Positions 1 through 11,739 of a stretch of 64,000 nucleotides of DNA are shown here, in pieces. A model generated the notes under the pieces. The model was not told the DNA's origin. It made no database searches and saw nothing but the letters and a program-made list of their open reading frames with translations. The position numbers were made by a program, and so were the translations under genes. Location: contig CM030361.1 of the NCBI GenBank assembly GCA_017893485.1, positions 306,557,224 through 306,621,223 of the forward strand, given 5' to 3'. Position 1 is the stretch's first letter. Each line of letters opens with the position of its first letter. This DNA comes from Hemerocallis citrina (taxonomy: Eukaryota; Streptophyta; Magnoliopsida; Asparagales; Asphodelaceae).

Positions 1-96
1 TGAGCCTGCAAAACAGAGACATAAACAGATCAGCAATAACTTTCCATGTTCAAATCATTCAAGCACATTACACACATGCATTTCACATTAGTTGGT

Positions 97-290
97 TGTT
101 GAAATATGGTAATTGTATATTCTGTTTTCTAATATAGGAAACAGATTCCCCAAATCTCTCATCTTTCCAGTCTTCTCTCAATCTCTTTTCTTCTTCTCCA
201 AGAATGTAATCCTTATATATAGATGTATACAGTGAAGAATAAACAACAACAAGAAGAATAAGAATTTTTTCCCCAAAATTATTTTCTTCG
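97..290 (+). repeat. 5' LTR of the copia element, with adjacent primer-binding site
   Basis: It begins TGTTGAAATATGG and matches 4524-4720 with few substitutions. It carries a TATATATAGATG segment and a CAACAACAAGAAG run in the same places. Its last two bases read CG where the 3' LTR has the usual CA. The next 13 bases (291-303, TGGTTTCAGAGCC) are a one-mismatch version of the initiator-Met tRNA primer site common in plant copia elements. Confidence 0.9.
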
Positions 291-303
291 TGGTTTCAGA
301 GCC

Positions 304-1068
304 TAATCAGATCTTGACCAAGTGAAGACGAAGAAGAGGAGGCTGATCACCTCCATCTTGATCTGATCCCGTTGTTGATCCCATCACCGATCATCGACTT
401 CGATCCCGTCAGATCCCATCACCGAAAACCCCAAAGAAAACACCCCGTCCTCCTCTTTCTCTCTCCTGACCAATGTCCCCCTGTCGCCAGTCATCCCGGA
501 GTCCCGTCGCCTTCTTCGCTCATCACCCGAGTGCCCTCAACCACCGCCACCGTTCCCCTTGCCACAGTCGACTTCTCTTCACAACTTCCCTGAGCAATTT
601 CTCTCTCCCCGAGCTCCTGCCACCCCCGTCGCCACCCCCTGAGCCCTACCTTGTCGACCTCCCCATTCATCGAAACCCCTCCTCCCGTCGAGCGTCAGCC
701 CGTCGAATGCCAGATCCGAAACGCCGATCCCCTTGCTCTGATTCTCGACGACAGCAGCGCCAGACCCAATCCAGACCCAATCGCCGCCGGTCGACCCTGT
801 GTCCCGTCACGGTGCGACCTGCGACGTCGACGACCGCCCTCGACGCTCCCGAGGTCGACCCTGTCGTCCATTGCCAGTCAAACCCAAGCCCCCTCTTTTC
901 TGTTGTTGTTTGGTGGTTGGGATTTGGTGTGTGTGTTTGGTGTTTGGTGTTGAGTAGGGAGCTGTGGAGTTTGTATTTGCTGTTTTGTGAAGAAGGGGAG
1001 GGATTGATCCACTGTTGGATTGTTGCTGTTTTACTGAAGATCAGATCCGTTGTTTTCTTGTGCCGCTA
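304..1068 (+). other. C-rich leader of the copia element where gag should be
   Basis: About 765 bp lies between the primer site and the first recognisable polyprotein residues. The first two thirds are rich in C, with many CCG/CGTC/CACC triplets and long overlapping open frames coding Pro/Ser/Arg-rich peptides. The last 150 bases are G/T-rich. None of the open frames resembles a copia gag: I see no UBN2-type domain and no CCHC knuckle. It may be a long leader, or host sequence captured when gag was lost. Confidence 0.55.
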
Positions 1069-4000
1069 CAATGGGACAAACTGATGGAGCTAAGAAGAAT
1101 ATTGGACTCGCCTCTACATTAGTTACAACTGTAGGTAATGATGATAAGGTATTTAATATTTCTACTTCTGTTATGAATAGTGCATGGATAATTGATTCGG
1201 GTGCTACCGACCATATGACTTTTGATTCTAGACAAGTTCAAAATTTTCAACCATCCACTAAATCAACTGTGTCCACTACCAATGGTGACCTGCCACTATT
1301 ACTGGCGAGGGTACCATACACCTCACAAACAACGTAACCTTAGATACTGCCCTAGTTGTACCATCCTTGAATTTCAACCTATTATCTGTTGCTCAAATAA
1401 CCACTACCTTACATTGTATTGTAGTTTTTTGACCTTCACATTATGTGTTTAAGGATATTCGGACTCGCAAGACGATTGGTTATGGGGTTAGACACGGGAA
1501 GCTCTATTACCTAGATTTAGAATCTGAATGTTTGAGCAAGTTGACTCAAGCTCTAAGTGTGGAAGGATCCGAAGATGAGAAGAAGAAATCAGATATTTGG
1601 CTATGGCATCGACGTCTAGGGCATGCTTCTTTTGGTTATTTGAAAAAATTATTTCCAAGTTTATTTTTGAAGTTGGATATATCTGCCTTTCGGTGTGATG
1701 TGTGTGAACTCGCAAAAGGTCATCGTGTCTCTTTTCCTCCAAGTCCAAGTAGAAGCTCCCTTCCTTTTATGATTATTCATTCTGATGTTTGGGGTCCATC
1801 CAAAATCACTATATTTGGTGGAGCCAAATGGTTTGTGACCTTTATTGATGACTGTACCCGTATGACCTGGATTTGTTTGATGAAGTCGAAAAGTGAAGTT
1901 AGTGGTTTGTTTCAGAAATTTCACAAGCATGTTATGATTCAGTATAAATCACATATTCAAGTTCTTAGGAGTGATAATGGCAGAGAGTACCTGAGTTCAA
2001 ATCTGCAACAATATTTGGTGGAACACGGAATTGTTCATCAGACTACATGCTCGTATACACCTCAACAGAATGGAGTTGCAGAAAGGAAAAATAGACACTT
2101 GCTCGAAGTGGTCCGTGCTTCTCTCATCCACGAAAATCTTCCACTCATTTATTGGGGAGAAGCCCTTGCTTCTGCTGCATACTTAATCAACCGAGTTCCC
2201 TCTAATATCCTAAACTTCCTCACACCATTTCAAGCATTAACTGAAGCTGTGAATGCACCAAAAGTCGTCAACTTGTCACCTCGTGTGTTTGGGTGTATTG
2301 CATTTGTTCATCTTCATCAACATGAACGCAATAAGTTAACTCCTCGAGCTGTCCGCTGTGTTTTCGTGGGATATGCACAGAATAAGAAAGGGTATCGGTG
2401 CTATCACCCACCAACTCAAAAGATATTTGTGACTATGGATGTTGTGTTCCATGAAAATGAGATGTATTTTTCCTCTGAGGTTGAACTTCAGGGGGAGCAC
2501 CGAAGTGAAGTTCAAACTCTTGCCTATGATAAAGTGGTTACTATTCAAACTGAACAATCAGATATAAGGGAAGAAAATCAGGATGTAAGTAATGACGATC
2601 ACTCGAATGAAGACTTGGTTGAGGAAGAAAATTTCCACGAAGATCTGCAGTCAGTGCCAAACCTCCATGAAGATAAGCCATCTCCACCACCAGCACCATC
2701 TGAACCATCTCCACCACCAGCACCATCTGAACCATCTCCACCACCAGTACCATCAGATCCATCTCTACTCCTAGCAAAACCCCAAAACCAATCGTCATTG
2801 CTGTCCGAAGCTCCAAGAAGAAAACTCCCAAATAGTACTACTAGAGGTATCCCCAAACCCACTTACGAGCCTAATCCCACTAGTAATGTCAAGTATCCCA
2901 TGAGTCATTATGTGTCCACTCACCGATTGTCTGAATCAAATAAGTCATTTGTGAATCAATTATCTACTGAATCTATTCCTAATAGTGTGTAGGAAGCCCT
3001 TACTGATCCAAGGTGGAAAGCAGCTATGGATGAGGAGATGAAATCCTTGAAAAAGAACGAGACTTGGGAGATAGTCGAGCTACCAGCAGGAAAGAAGCCA
3101 GTAGGATGCAGATGGATTTATACAGTGAAGTATAAGTCTGATGGTTCAATAGAGCGATAGAAAGCAAGGCTGGTTGCCAAAGGGTACACTCAAACGTATG
3201 GAATTGATTATGAAGATACATTCGCACCAGTGGCAAAATTCAGTACTGTCCGAGTCTTATTGACACTTGCTGCCAATCTTGACTGGCCGTTGGAGCAATT
3301 TGATATGAAGAATGCATTTTTTCATGGGGAATTGACAGAAGAAGTCTATATGGATCTTCCACCAGGGTCGAACAGACCAGTCCAACACAGCAACAAAGTA
3401 TGTCGTCTGAAGAAAGCATTGTATGGACTGAAGCAGTCACCAAGAGCCTGGTTTGGGAGATTTACAAAGGCAATGAGGACATTTGGATACTATCAGAGTA
3501 ATTCTGATCATACTCTATTCCTAAAAAGGAAAGAAGGTAAAATTACTACTCTCATTATTTATGTTGATGATATGATAGTAACTGGAGATGATCCTGATGA
3601 GATGAAGGCATTAAAGAACTACTTGTCACTAGAGTTCGAAATGAAAGATCTTGGTCCTTTGAGATACTTCCTTGGTATTGAAGTTTCTCGCTTAAGAAAG
3701 GGAATATTTCTTTCTCAAAGAAAATATGCTCTAGATTTATTGAAGAAAACTGGAATGTCCGCTTGTCAACCGATTAGTACACCATTGGAAGAAGGACTGA
3801 AACTATGCAACGAAGCTGATCAAGTGCCTTGTGATAAGGAAAGATATCAGAGATTGGTTGGACGACTAATGTATCTTGCACATACACGGCCAGATTTGTC
3901 ATATGCTTTAAGTGTGGTAAGTCAGTTTATGCATACACCTCGGGAACAACATTTGGACACGGTAATGAGAATTTTGAGATACATTAAGTCAGCCCCAGGT

Positions 4001-4516
4001 AAAGGAGTCTTATTTGCGAAACATGGACACTTGAAGGTTGAGGCATATACTGATGCTGATTGGGCAGGATCTACAATCGATAGGCGCTCCATTTCAGGAT
4101 ATTTCACCTTTGTTGGAGGAAATTTAGTTACATGGAGGAGCAAGAAGCAAAATGTTGTTGCACGCTCTAGTGCAGAGGCTGAGTATCGCGGAGTAGCTTT
4201 AAGTATAACAGAAACTTTATGGCTGAAACTCCTGTTGCAGGACTTAGGCTATGGTCCAAAGGAACCTATGAAGGTGTATTGTGACAGTCAAGCAGCGTCT
4301 GATATTGCAGCTAATCCAGTTCAGCATGATAGGACGAAACATATAGAGGTGGACAGATTCTTCATTAAAGAAAAATTAGATGAGAAAGTTATTGAGATAT
4401 CCAAGGTGAAGTCAGAAGATCAACTCGCAGATATCCTAACCAAGGCTGTTTCGACTCGGCTCTTCTTGAAATTTTTTGACAAGTTGGGCATGCTCGATAT
4501 CTATGCACCAACTTGA
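1069..4516 (+). pseudogene. copia pol: protease, integrase, RT, RNase H (broken)
   Basis: Reading starts at ATG 1069, just before the protease motif WIIDSGATDHM (about 1186-1218). The frame shifts near 1288 and a TGA interrupts at 1430. From 1445 the GAG-pre-integrase motif LWHRRLGHASF and the integrase core follow, with D (HSDVWG), D (RSDNG) and E (VAERK). A proline-rich linker with three tandem SEPSPPPAP copies lies at about 2680-2760. TAG stops at 2990 and 3158 split the start of reverse transcriptase. The rest (3230-4516) is open, with YVDDMIVTGDD as the RT catalytic motif and an RNase H containing AYTDADWAG. The TGA end (4514-4516) overlaps the purine tract. Gag is missing, so this copy could move only if supplied with proteins in trans. 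Confidence 0.92.
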
Positions 4517-4523
4517 GGGGGAG

Positions 4524-4720
4524 TGTTGAAATATAGTAATTGTATATTCTATTTCCTAATATAGGAAACAGATTCCCCAAATCTCTCATCTTTCCAATCT
4601 TTTCTCAATCTCTTTTCTTCTTCTCCAAGAATGTAATCCTTATATATAGATGTATACAGTGAAGAATAAACAACAACAAGAAGAATAAGAATTTTTTTCC
4701 CCAAAATTATTTTCTTCAGG
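4524..4720 (+). repeat. 3' LTR of the copia element
   Basis: It starts TGTTGAAATATAG directly after the polypurine tract GAGGGGGAG (4515-4523) and ends ATTTTCTTCA. It matches the LTR at 97-290. Flanking DNA to 4862 is unique-looking and contains no open gene that I can recognise. Confidence 0.9.
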
Positions 4721-4862
4721 TTTGCAGTCTTGACAACTGCAAACCAACTAAAAGCAGGAAACTAAGAGCTCAAAGAAACATATGAAGCAAGCCAACCACT
4801 GCCTTCATATCTCCTCAGAAACCAAGCTTCCTACTTGATTCCTCTTCGGCACGAAAATTGTA

Positions 4863-5039
4863 TCTCTACTACTATAATGGGAGAAGGCCTTAGTGTAATT
4901 TGTCTATCTACCAACCCGTGCAATGCACATGCATAACTATTGTAAATGAGGTTTTAGATCAAATCCAGACTACGTCTGAATTTTTACTTTTAAAAAAACT
5001 GTATTTATTAAGACGTGCATCGCACGTGTAAACTACTAG
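4863..5039 (+). mobile_element. Non-autonomous Helitron, 177 bp
   Basis: The 5' end is TCTCTACTACTATAATGG, preceded by A. The 3' end is CTAG (5036-5039), followed by T (5040), which fits the Helitron rule of 5'-TC, CTRR-3' and insertion between A and T. Nine bases before the CTAG end is a perfect hairpin: ACGTGC (5013-5018), loop ATC, GCACGT (5022-5027). There is no terminal inverted repeat, no target duplication and no Rep/helicase sequence, so it must be mobilised in trans. Confidence 0.8.
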
Positions 5040-5040
5040 T

Positions 5041-5411
5041 AATCTATAATGCAACTATATTTTGAGAATACTAAGTGTCATGACATACATACCTGATTTG
5101 ATATAGTTCACAAATTAGCAAGTATCAGGGCTTGGATCGATGCTTGTTGTGTCCAAGTGCGTTAGACCTATCAAGTTTTGCATAGGGAGAGTTCCAACGT
5201 ATCAAGGAATAACAGAGAAAGGAACTAAGAATCTCGACACGAGACAATTTTGCATCCGAATAAAAGATAAAATTGCGATATATAAAAACTAATATGTTAA
5301 CAACCCTTTAAAAAAAGTAAAAATTTCAAAACAAAACATAATTAACATCTCCCTTGCCAAAATAAGTTACTTTTAGTTCTGCTAACAAATGGAACTTCCA
5401 GTTCTGTAATC
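5041..5411. other. Intergenic, AT-rich, no gene seen
   Basis: I see no coding signal or repeat structure here. It may be the 3' flank of the DUF3444 fragment on the minus strand. Confidence 0.4.
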
Positions 5412-5807
5412 CTACTCTGTTATGTCATCACTTACAATTCCATTGTGGCTGAACTTGAGTGCAATCAAATCCTGGTCTTTGAGAGCCGGAATCCGATGAG
5501 AAAACCTTAGAAACTCTTCTCGAGCACATCTCTTAACCAACTCGAACTCACCATGCAACTATCTCCTGAAAATGTTTTCCTGTTGACCGTCCACTCTAAC
5601 CAATGTTGCGACTGATATCCCTGCTTCATCTGTAAAATCAGACACGACTTCCACAAGTTCATATTTCATATTCATCGCCTCCCTCCAACAATCAGCGAGA
5701 TTCCATTGCTCGTAAATCGCCCATACCTCCCCTTTTCTAGGGTATACAGTGTAGAACAGTTTCCCTGGTTGGCCTTCGGTCACAGATGACTCTATGGGAG
5801 AAGAAAG
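5412..5807 (-). pseudogene. DUF3444-domain (DnaJ-associated) gene fragment
   Basis: The minus strand reads continuously from just after a stop at 5808-5810 to a TAG at 5412-5414, with one internal TAG at 5559-5561. The peptide contains FYTVYPRKGEVWAIYEQWN, then YELVEVVSDF and AGISVATLVRVDG. After the internal stop comes FLRFSHRIPALK. This order (PRKGEVWA, YxxVEVLSD, GISVAxLVKV, RFSHRVP) is that of DUF3444, the C-terminal domain of plant J-domain-associated proteins. No start codon, J domain or zinc ribbon is present, so it is a domain-sized fragment. The single internal stop suggests either fairly recent decay or an unrecognised splice. Confidence 0.7.
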
Positions 5808-5848
5808 TCATGACTTTGGCACAGTTGGATTGCGATACCCTAAACATT

Positions 5849-6645
5849 TGTAACTCCCGTTTTCATTTTCCCCCTTTTATTATTGATCCCCAATGTAATA
5901 TTTTTTTTGTAATCCTGTAACATTTCATTTTGTCTCATTATTGTATCGAATAATATTAATTCTAATGTTATTCATAATTTATTCCTGATTTCAGTTTGAT
6001 TATTTGAATCTACTCCTTGTATTCCTAATTCAGATTTAAATTCTTAAATTTGCCTTTTGTCTTGTTGGATTATGAATTGTCCTCCTAATTGATCCATATT
6101 GTACCCAAAGCCTAATATCCACCTCCTATTGGATCTAGTACCCAAACCCACTAACCCAAAGCTACTCCATATCCCCACTAACAGTCAAATCCCAAAAATC
6201 TCTCCTAATCACCCCCACATTCTGTAACCCCCAAAAAATTGAAGATTGAATCCCTGATTTCCAGCCCTACAATCTCTCCCCATTACTGTTTTAATAAACC
6301 AAACCTAATAACCAAAAGGGAGAGCCGCCATCACCCCAACCCTTACCCCGTTCACTGTGCAAACCTCCCATCTACTGTGCATTCACCCTCCTCATCACTG
6401 TCATCCCGCTTTCTCCCTCCTTCCCCGTTCTCATCTTCCACCCATCTGACCATCCACCGCCCTTAGCCATCTCCGATCGCCCCTCCTCATCACTGTCATC
6501 CCTTTATCCCCTCCTCATCGCATCGAAGGTCCTCACCATCCCCGCTCAAACCCAAACTTCGTTCGCACCCATTGTCGCGACCGCCATTGTCGAACTCGAA
6601 GCTCGAGTTCCTGCCGTCTTCGACCTCCCTTCTCCACTTTGACGA
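5849..6645 (+). repeat. Partial LTR of the long TGTAAC-type LTR family
   Basis: It starts TGTAACTCCCG and continues as AT-rich DNA with recurrent CCCAAACCC/CCCACTAACCC words, then a CT/CCG-rich block. The same order and vocabulary occur in the solo LTR at 28853-32079 (opposite strand) and in the copy at 32751. It stops abruptly at about 6645, where gypsy integrase sequence on the minus strand begins. About three quarters of the LTR is therefore missing. Confidence 0.6.
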
Positions 6646-8702
6646 TGGTATGCAGTTGAACAGTTGAGCTTACAACCTTGTAATTTGAAAAATTCTTGCT
6701 AGAATTTGCTAATGAATATAGGGTCTCGATCGCTGACAATGCTCCTAGGCATACCATGAAGCTTGTACACATTTTCAACAAAGGCTTGGACGACGGAATG
6801 TGCAGTATAAGGGTGGGAGAGGCCAATGAAATGTGCATATTTGGTGAAGCGGTCCACCACAACCATAACAACATTCTTTCTCCCACTTTTGGGAAGCCCT
6901 TCGACAAAATCCATTGATATGTCCTCCCATACTCTATTTGGGATGTGTAATGGATGTAACAATCCAGCAGGTAGCATCTTCTCATGTTTGTTTTGTTGAC
7001 AGGTGAGGCATTCTTTAATCATCCCCTTAGTCTCTGCTCATTCTTTCCCAAACAAATGCACGCTTAATTCTATGCAAGGTTTTATGGAACCCTGAATGCC
7101 CCCCTTCACTTGTAGCATGATGATTATAAAAATCAATTTCCTCACCTCCGCAGTAGAACTGATCAATATTTTCCCCTTGTAGTACCAAATGACATTTAGA
7201 TTTTTGTATTGAGCACTATCCAATATCCCACTTTGCAGCTTCTCTTGCAGTGAGAGAATATAAGAGGCATGCATCACCATTTGCTTGATTTCTTCCATTC
7301 ATTGTGGGACTACAAAAGTAATTTCGCAGCAAGTGTCTTGCGCACCTTCTCTCCTTGACAGGCCATCGGCAATTTTTTTAACCACCCCCTTCTTATTATA
7401 CTCGACAGTGAAAGAAAAACCCAACAATTTCCATAGCCACTTTTCTTGAATCTCAGTGTTGATACGCTGATCAAGAATGTATTTGATGCTCCTTTGGTCA
7501 GTTTTGATGACAAAAGTGTTACCCAAAAGGTACTGCCTCCATTGCTTGATGGGTTGCAAAATAGACAAGACTTCTTTGTCATAGGTAGATAATACAAGAG
7601 CCATACCCTTCAACCCCTTGCTCATATATGCTATTGGGTGTGATTCTTGCATGAGGACAGTTCCAATCCCCTCTTGGAAAGCATCTGTCTCCACAACAAA
7701 TGGTTTGGAAAAATCTGGAGGCTTTAACACTGGAGTGGTCGTCATTGCTTTCTTGAGAGCTTCGAATGCAGTATTGGCCCTTGAGGACCATTTGAATGCA
7801 TGCTTCTTCAATAATTGAGTGAGGAGGCAACTATACCTCCATAAATTTTGACAAATCTTCTATAATACCCAGTCAAACCCAAAAATCTCCGTAACTCTTT
7901 CACTAATTTGGGCTCTGGCCAACTCTCTAGTGCACAATTTTTTCTAGAATCAACTGAGATTCCCTCCGTACTTATGATATGCCCCAAGTAGCCGACTGTT
8001 TCCTTGCCAAAACTACATTTGCTCTCCTTGGCAACCAGCTTATTACAGTGCAACACTGCCAGAGCTAGTTTCAAGTGCTGTAAATGGCTTTCCCAAGTAG
8101 GACTATAGATGAGTATATCACGAAGAAAACTAATACAAATTTTCTCAGATAATCCTTAAACACCTCATTCATGAGACCCTGGAAAGTCGCAGGCGCATTG
8201 GTGAGCCCAAATGGCATCACTAAAACATCAAACTATCCATGGTGAGTTCGAAAAGCAGTCTTTTGTATATCAGCCTCCTTCACTCTTATCTAATGGTAAC
8301 CAGACTTCAAGTCTATCTTAAAGAAATATCTCACACCATTTAACTCATCAAGCATCTCATCTATCACGGGAATTGGAAATTTAGCCTTGATGGTTTGATT
8401 ATTTAGAGCTCTATAATCTACACTCATACGCCAACTCCCATCAGATTTTTTAACGAGGATGACTGGTGAAGCATACAGGCTATTACTTAGTCTGATATAA
8501 CCAGATGAAAGCATTTCCTTGACTTGCTTTTCAATCTCATTCTTGTGGTAGTAGGGATGCTTGTAGGGCCTCATACATACTGGCTTCTGGCCCTCAATTA
8601 AGAGAATCTGATGATCCACTTCTCTTGGTGAAGGTAGGCTCATTTGATCAGTAAACACCTTAGGAATTCTTGCAGGAGCCTCTTCACCTCATCAGCTAAA
8701 GG

Positions 8703-9010
8703 TAGGGGTGGCAACTGGGTCGGGTCAACCGGCGACCCACCCGCGACCCGGCCCACGAACCCAGCCCGCATAAGGATTTCACGGGTTCGGGTCGAACCCG
8801 GTGAATAGGACCGGGTCGACCCGGGTCGCCTTTTTCCCGAATTGGATTCGCGAAACCCGACCCACGAACCCGGTCAACCCGCGAATTGGACCCGCCAACC
8901 CGCGGGTCGACCCGCGAATTTCGACCCACCGACTCGTGACGGGTCGACCGTTCGACCCGCGGGTCGAACGGGTCGAAACCCGCGGTTCGAGGCCGGGCTG
9001 ACCGTTGGGC
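8703..9010 (+). repeat. Left GC-rich subterminal repeats of the hAT element
   Basis: Dense direct and inverted copies of GGGTCGACCCG, AACCCG and ACCCGCG words occupy this stretch. A matching block is at 12313-12519 (CGGCCCGGCCCG, CCAACCCG). hAT transposases bind short repeated subterminal motifs, so these are probably the binding arrays. That role is inferred. Confidence 0.75.
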
Positions 9011-9123
9011 CTTGGGGCCGTTGGGCGTTGGCTGGCAGCCAACGGCTCTTAGAGCCGTTGCTGCTGCCGTTAGTAGCTTTTTTTTTTGTTTTTTTTTTTT
9101 TTGTTTTTTCCCAATTCTAAGCC

Positions 9124-9131
9124 TATAAATA
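9124..9131 (+). promoter_or_regulatory. TATA box of the hAT transposase
   Basis: TATAAATA lies 476 bp before the transposase ATG, between the T-rich tract and a CT-rich leader (TCTCTTACTCTCTCT). It is the only strong TATA-like site between the left subterminal repeats and the coding region. Confidence 0.55.
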
Positions 9132-9606
9132 GCCCCCAAAAATCTCCAAAAAAATTACACCTCCCTCTCTTACTCTCTCTACTATTATACATCAAAAAAA
9201 AAAAAATTTGAACAATTGTAGTAATCATCAAACAAGTGTACAAGGAGGCGTATACACGATCAAATTTCGGTCGTATCGGAGAACAAAATTCAACGTCTTC
9301 AACTCTCTTCAACCATCGACTCAAATCTACTTCAACTCTTCAATTGCGAAATCGGCAAAGCCCTCCTCCATCTTTTCTATTATATTCTAATTTTCACGGT
9401 TTTATTTTATACGCGTATTCCACGGTGAACGGTATCAAAATATCTCTATCTCTTTTCTCTTGTTATTATTTTTTTTGCGTTGTAGTTAAAATTATTATCC
9501 GTTTTTTGAACTTCTCTATCTCAACCCTCTTGTTTTTTAGTTTTTTTTTGTATAATTCACCGCTTCTACATTGTAGATTTTTTTTTACATACCACATTAC
9601 TACACT

Positions 9607-11739
9607 ATGTCTAGATCACGCGGTAGCGGTCGTAGTGGACAAGATTCTTCCTCATCTTCACGTAGGCCACCAATTGTCCCAATTACTGAGCCCGCCCAAG
9701 ATTACATTGATCCTACTATGGAACAATGGGGTACACACGATGATGTTGGACATGAACAATTAGAAGAAGAAGAACAACAACAAACCGACACCACACAACC
9801 CCGTAGTAGTAGGAAAAGTAGAGGAGAAACTAGCGATTGGCATAAGTTTTATCATTATATCCCGGATGAAAATACTCCGGGTGTAGGTGTGAAAGCGTGT
9901 AAATCATGTGATAAACTATACAAATTCAAAAAGGGTGACGGAACCGGTACACTTAGTAGGCACATCCTAAATAATCATAAAGATCTTCTTGATCAACTAC
10001 AAGGCCAACAAAGAATAAACCCTAGGACCGGTCAAGTAGATAGCCACCCTTATGATCCCGAACTTGTTCATCGGGAAATGGCCCGATTAGTAATTAAGGA
10101 TGAGTTACCATTTACCTATTCCGAGAGTAGGAACTTGGAAAATTTTAATCAAACGGCCTTAAACCCTCATTTTAAAAGAATTCCGAGAAATACTTGCAAA
10201 TCGGATTGTTTTAAAGTGTACATGGAAATGAAGGACGCGTTGATTGCAATTTTATATAGTTTAACTTGTAGGGTTAGTTTAACTTCGGATTGTTGGACGG
10301 GTGTCAACAATATTCCAACGATGGGAATAACCTGTCATTGGATCGACAATGATTGGATTCTTAATAAAAGAATCATATCACTTGCGTCGTTGCCGTATCC
10401 CCATAGTGGCGCTGAAATAGCAAACCGTATTTTAGAAATTTGTGATGTTTTTCATATTCGCGATAAAATTATGGCTATTAGTTTTGATAATGCATCTAAC
10501 AACAATGTAGCAATTAATACTTTAAAAAGAATATTAAACCCTCCATCTGACAATATTTTTCATGTTAGGTGTGCATGTCATATTATAAATTTATGTGTTC
10601 AAGATGCATTAGGTATAGCTGATCCATATATAATTAAAATTAGAGATTGTGTACATTTCATTGCATTAAAACCAAGCATTCTACAAGAATGGAAAGCTTG
10701 GTGTAGAGCTAGACATGTTCCTTTTAGAAAATTTCCAAAGGATGTTAGACACCGATGGAATTCTACTTTTGATTTACTAAATGTTGTCACCGAATATAAA
10801 GCAGTTGTAAATGATTTTTGTATCGCACAAAATATGCCTAATTTTCAAATGACTGCCGCCGATTGGTTTTTTGCTGAATCTTTGTTGAAATTTTTAGAAC
10901 CTTTTAAAACCGCAACTTTAAAATTTTCAAAAACATATGAATCTACTTCTAGTAGCATTTTTATTGAATTAGTTAGCATGGTTCAAACATTTAACGAAAT
11001 GTTAAATGATACCCATATTAGTGACATTGTAAAACCTGCATTTACTAAATTTTTGAAGTATTATTTTCCTCCTCCTATGTTGATTTGTGTTGCTACTGTT
11101 ATGGATCCTCGTATCAAATTTGAAGGTACGAAGAATTTGATAGAAATATTTTTTGGATATTTAGATAACATTGTAGAATTAACAATTGATTGGGCTAGTT
11201 TTTTAGTTAAATTTGAATCTACGTTAAATAACTTGTATGATTATTATGATAGACGTTTTGCTTCTAGTAGTATAACTTCTATAGTTAGTTCTTCTTCTGG
11301 TAGTTCTAAAGGTAAAAGTAGAATTGGTGATAGAACATTTAGTTGACTTGAAAAAATTCAATCTAAAAAACCTAGGACTAATCAACCAAATGAATTAAAT
11401 TGGTATAACCAACAAGATGCTGAGCCTTTTACTTCTGCACTAGATATTTTACAGTGGTGGAAAGAACATGAACACACTTTTAGTATTCTATCAATTATGG
11501 CTAAAGATTTACTAACTCCTCCTGTCTCTACAGTTGCTTCTGAGAGTGCATTTTCTACAAGTGGCAGGGTTCTATCAGATTACAGGAATCGGATGAAGCC
11601 CGAGACGTTAGAGATGCTCATATGCACAGAAGACTGGCTGAAGGCTGAAGATAGGACGCAAGGGAAAGCACTATCGAGTTCCACAAGTGGGAGCAACTCG
11701 CCTGAAGACCAACAACAACAACAACAACAACAACAATAG
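9607..11739 (+). pseudogene. hAT transposase (BED finger, hATC), one premature stop
   Basis: ATG 9607 opens a 710-codon frame with no intron. A single TGA at 11344-11346 (codon 580) separates it from its own C-terminus, which continues in the same frame to 11739. A BED-type zinc finger is at residues 74-125 (C98, C101, H119, H124). The RNase-H-like catalytic region includes SDCWTG near residue 229 and SFDNASNNNVAINTL near 300. The hATC dimerisation domain (LDILQWWKEHE... and ASESAFSTSGRVL) is at about 610-690. The protein ends in a poly-Gln run from (CAA)n. It is the RICESLEEPER/Ac-like plant hAT type. The truncated product lacks hATC and should be inactive unless the stop is a sequencing error or is read through. 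Confidence 0.93.

Larger units (their letters stand above)
97..4720 (+). mobile_element. Ty1/copia LTR retrotransposon, decayed
   Basis: Two near-identical LTRs of about 195 bp (97-290 and 4524-4720) flank a copia-order pol (protease, integrase, reverse transcriptase, RNase H). A primer-binding site lies right after the 5' LTR and a purine tract right before the 3' LTR. The element cannot be autonomous: gag is absent, there is a frameshift near 1288, and in-frame stops lie at 1430, 2990 and 3158. The LTRs differ at only a few positions. Flanks are TTGGT before and GGTTT after, so no clean 5-bp duplication is visible; a 4-bp GGTT is shared only if the first LTR base is counted. Lineage within copia was not assigned. 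Confidence 0.93.

Noticed and set aside
473..1084. 203-codon plus-strand frame in the copia leader as a gene
   Set aside because: Composition-driven Pro/Ser/Arg peptide, no domain, overlaps other open frames in the same GC-rich DNA.
92..4725. 5-bp target duplication of the copia element
   Set aside because: TTGGT and GGTTT do not match. A shared GGTT needs the LTR to start one base later than the purine tract implies.
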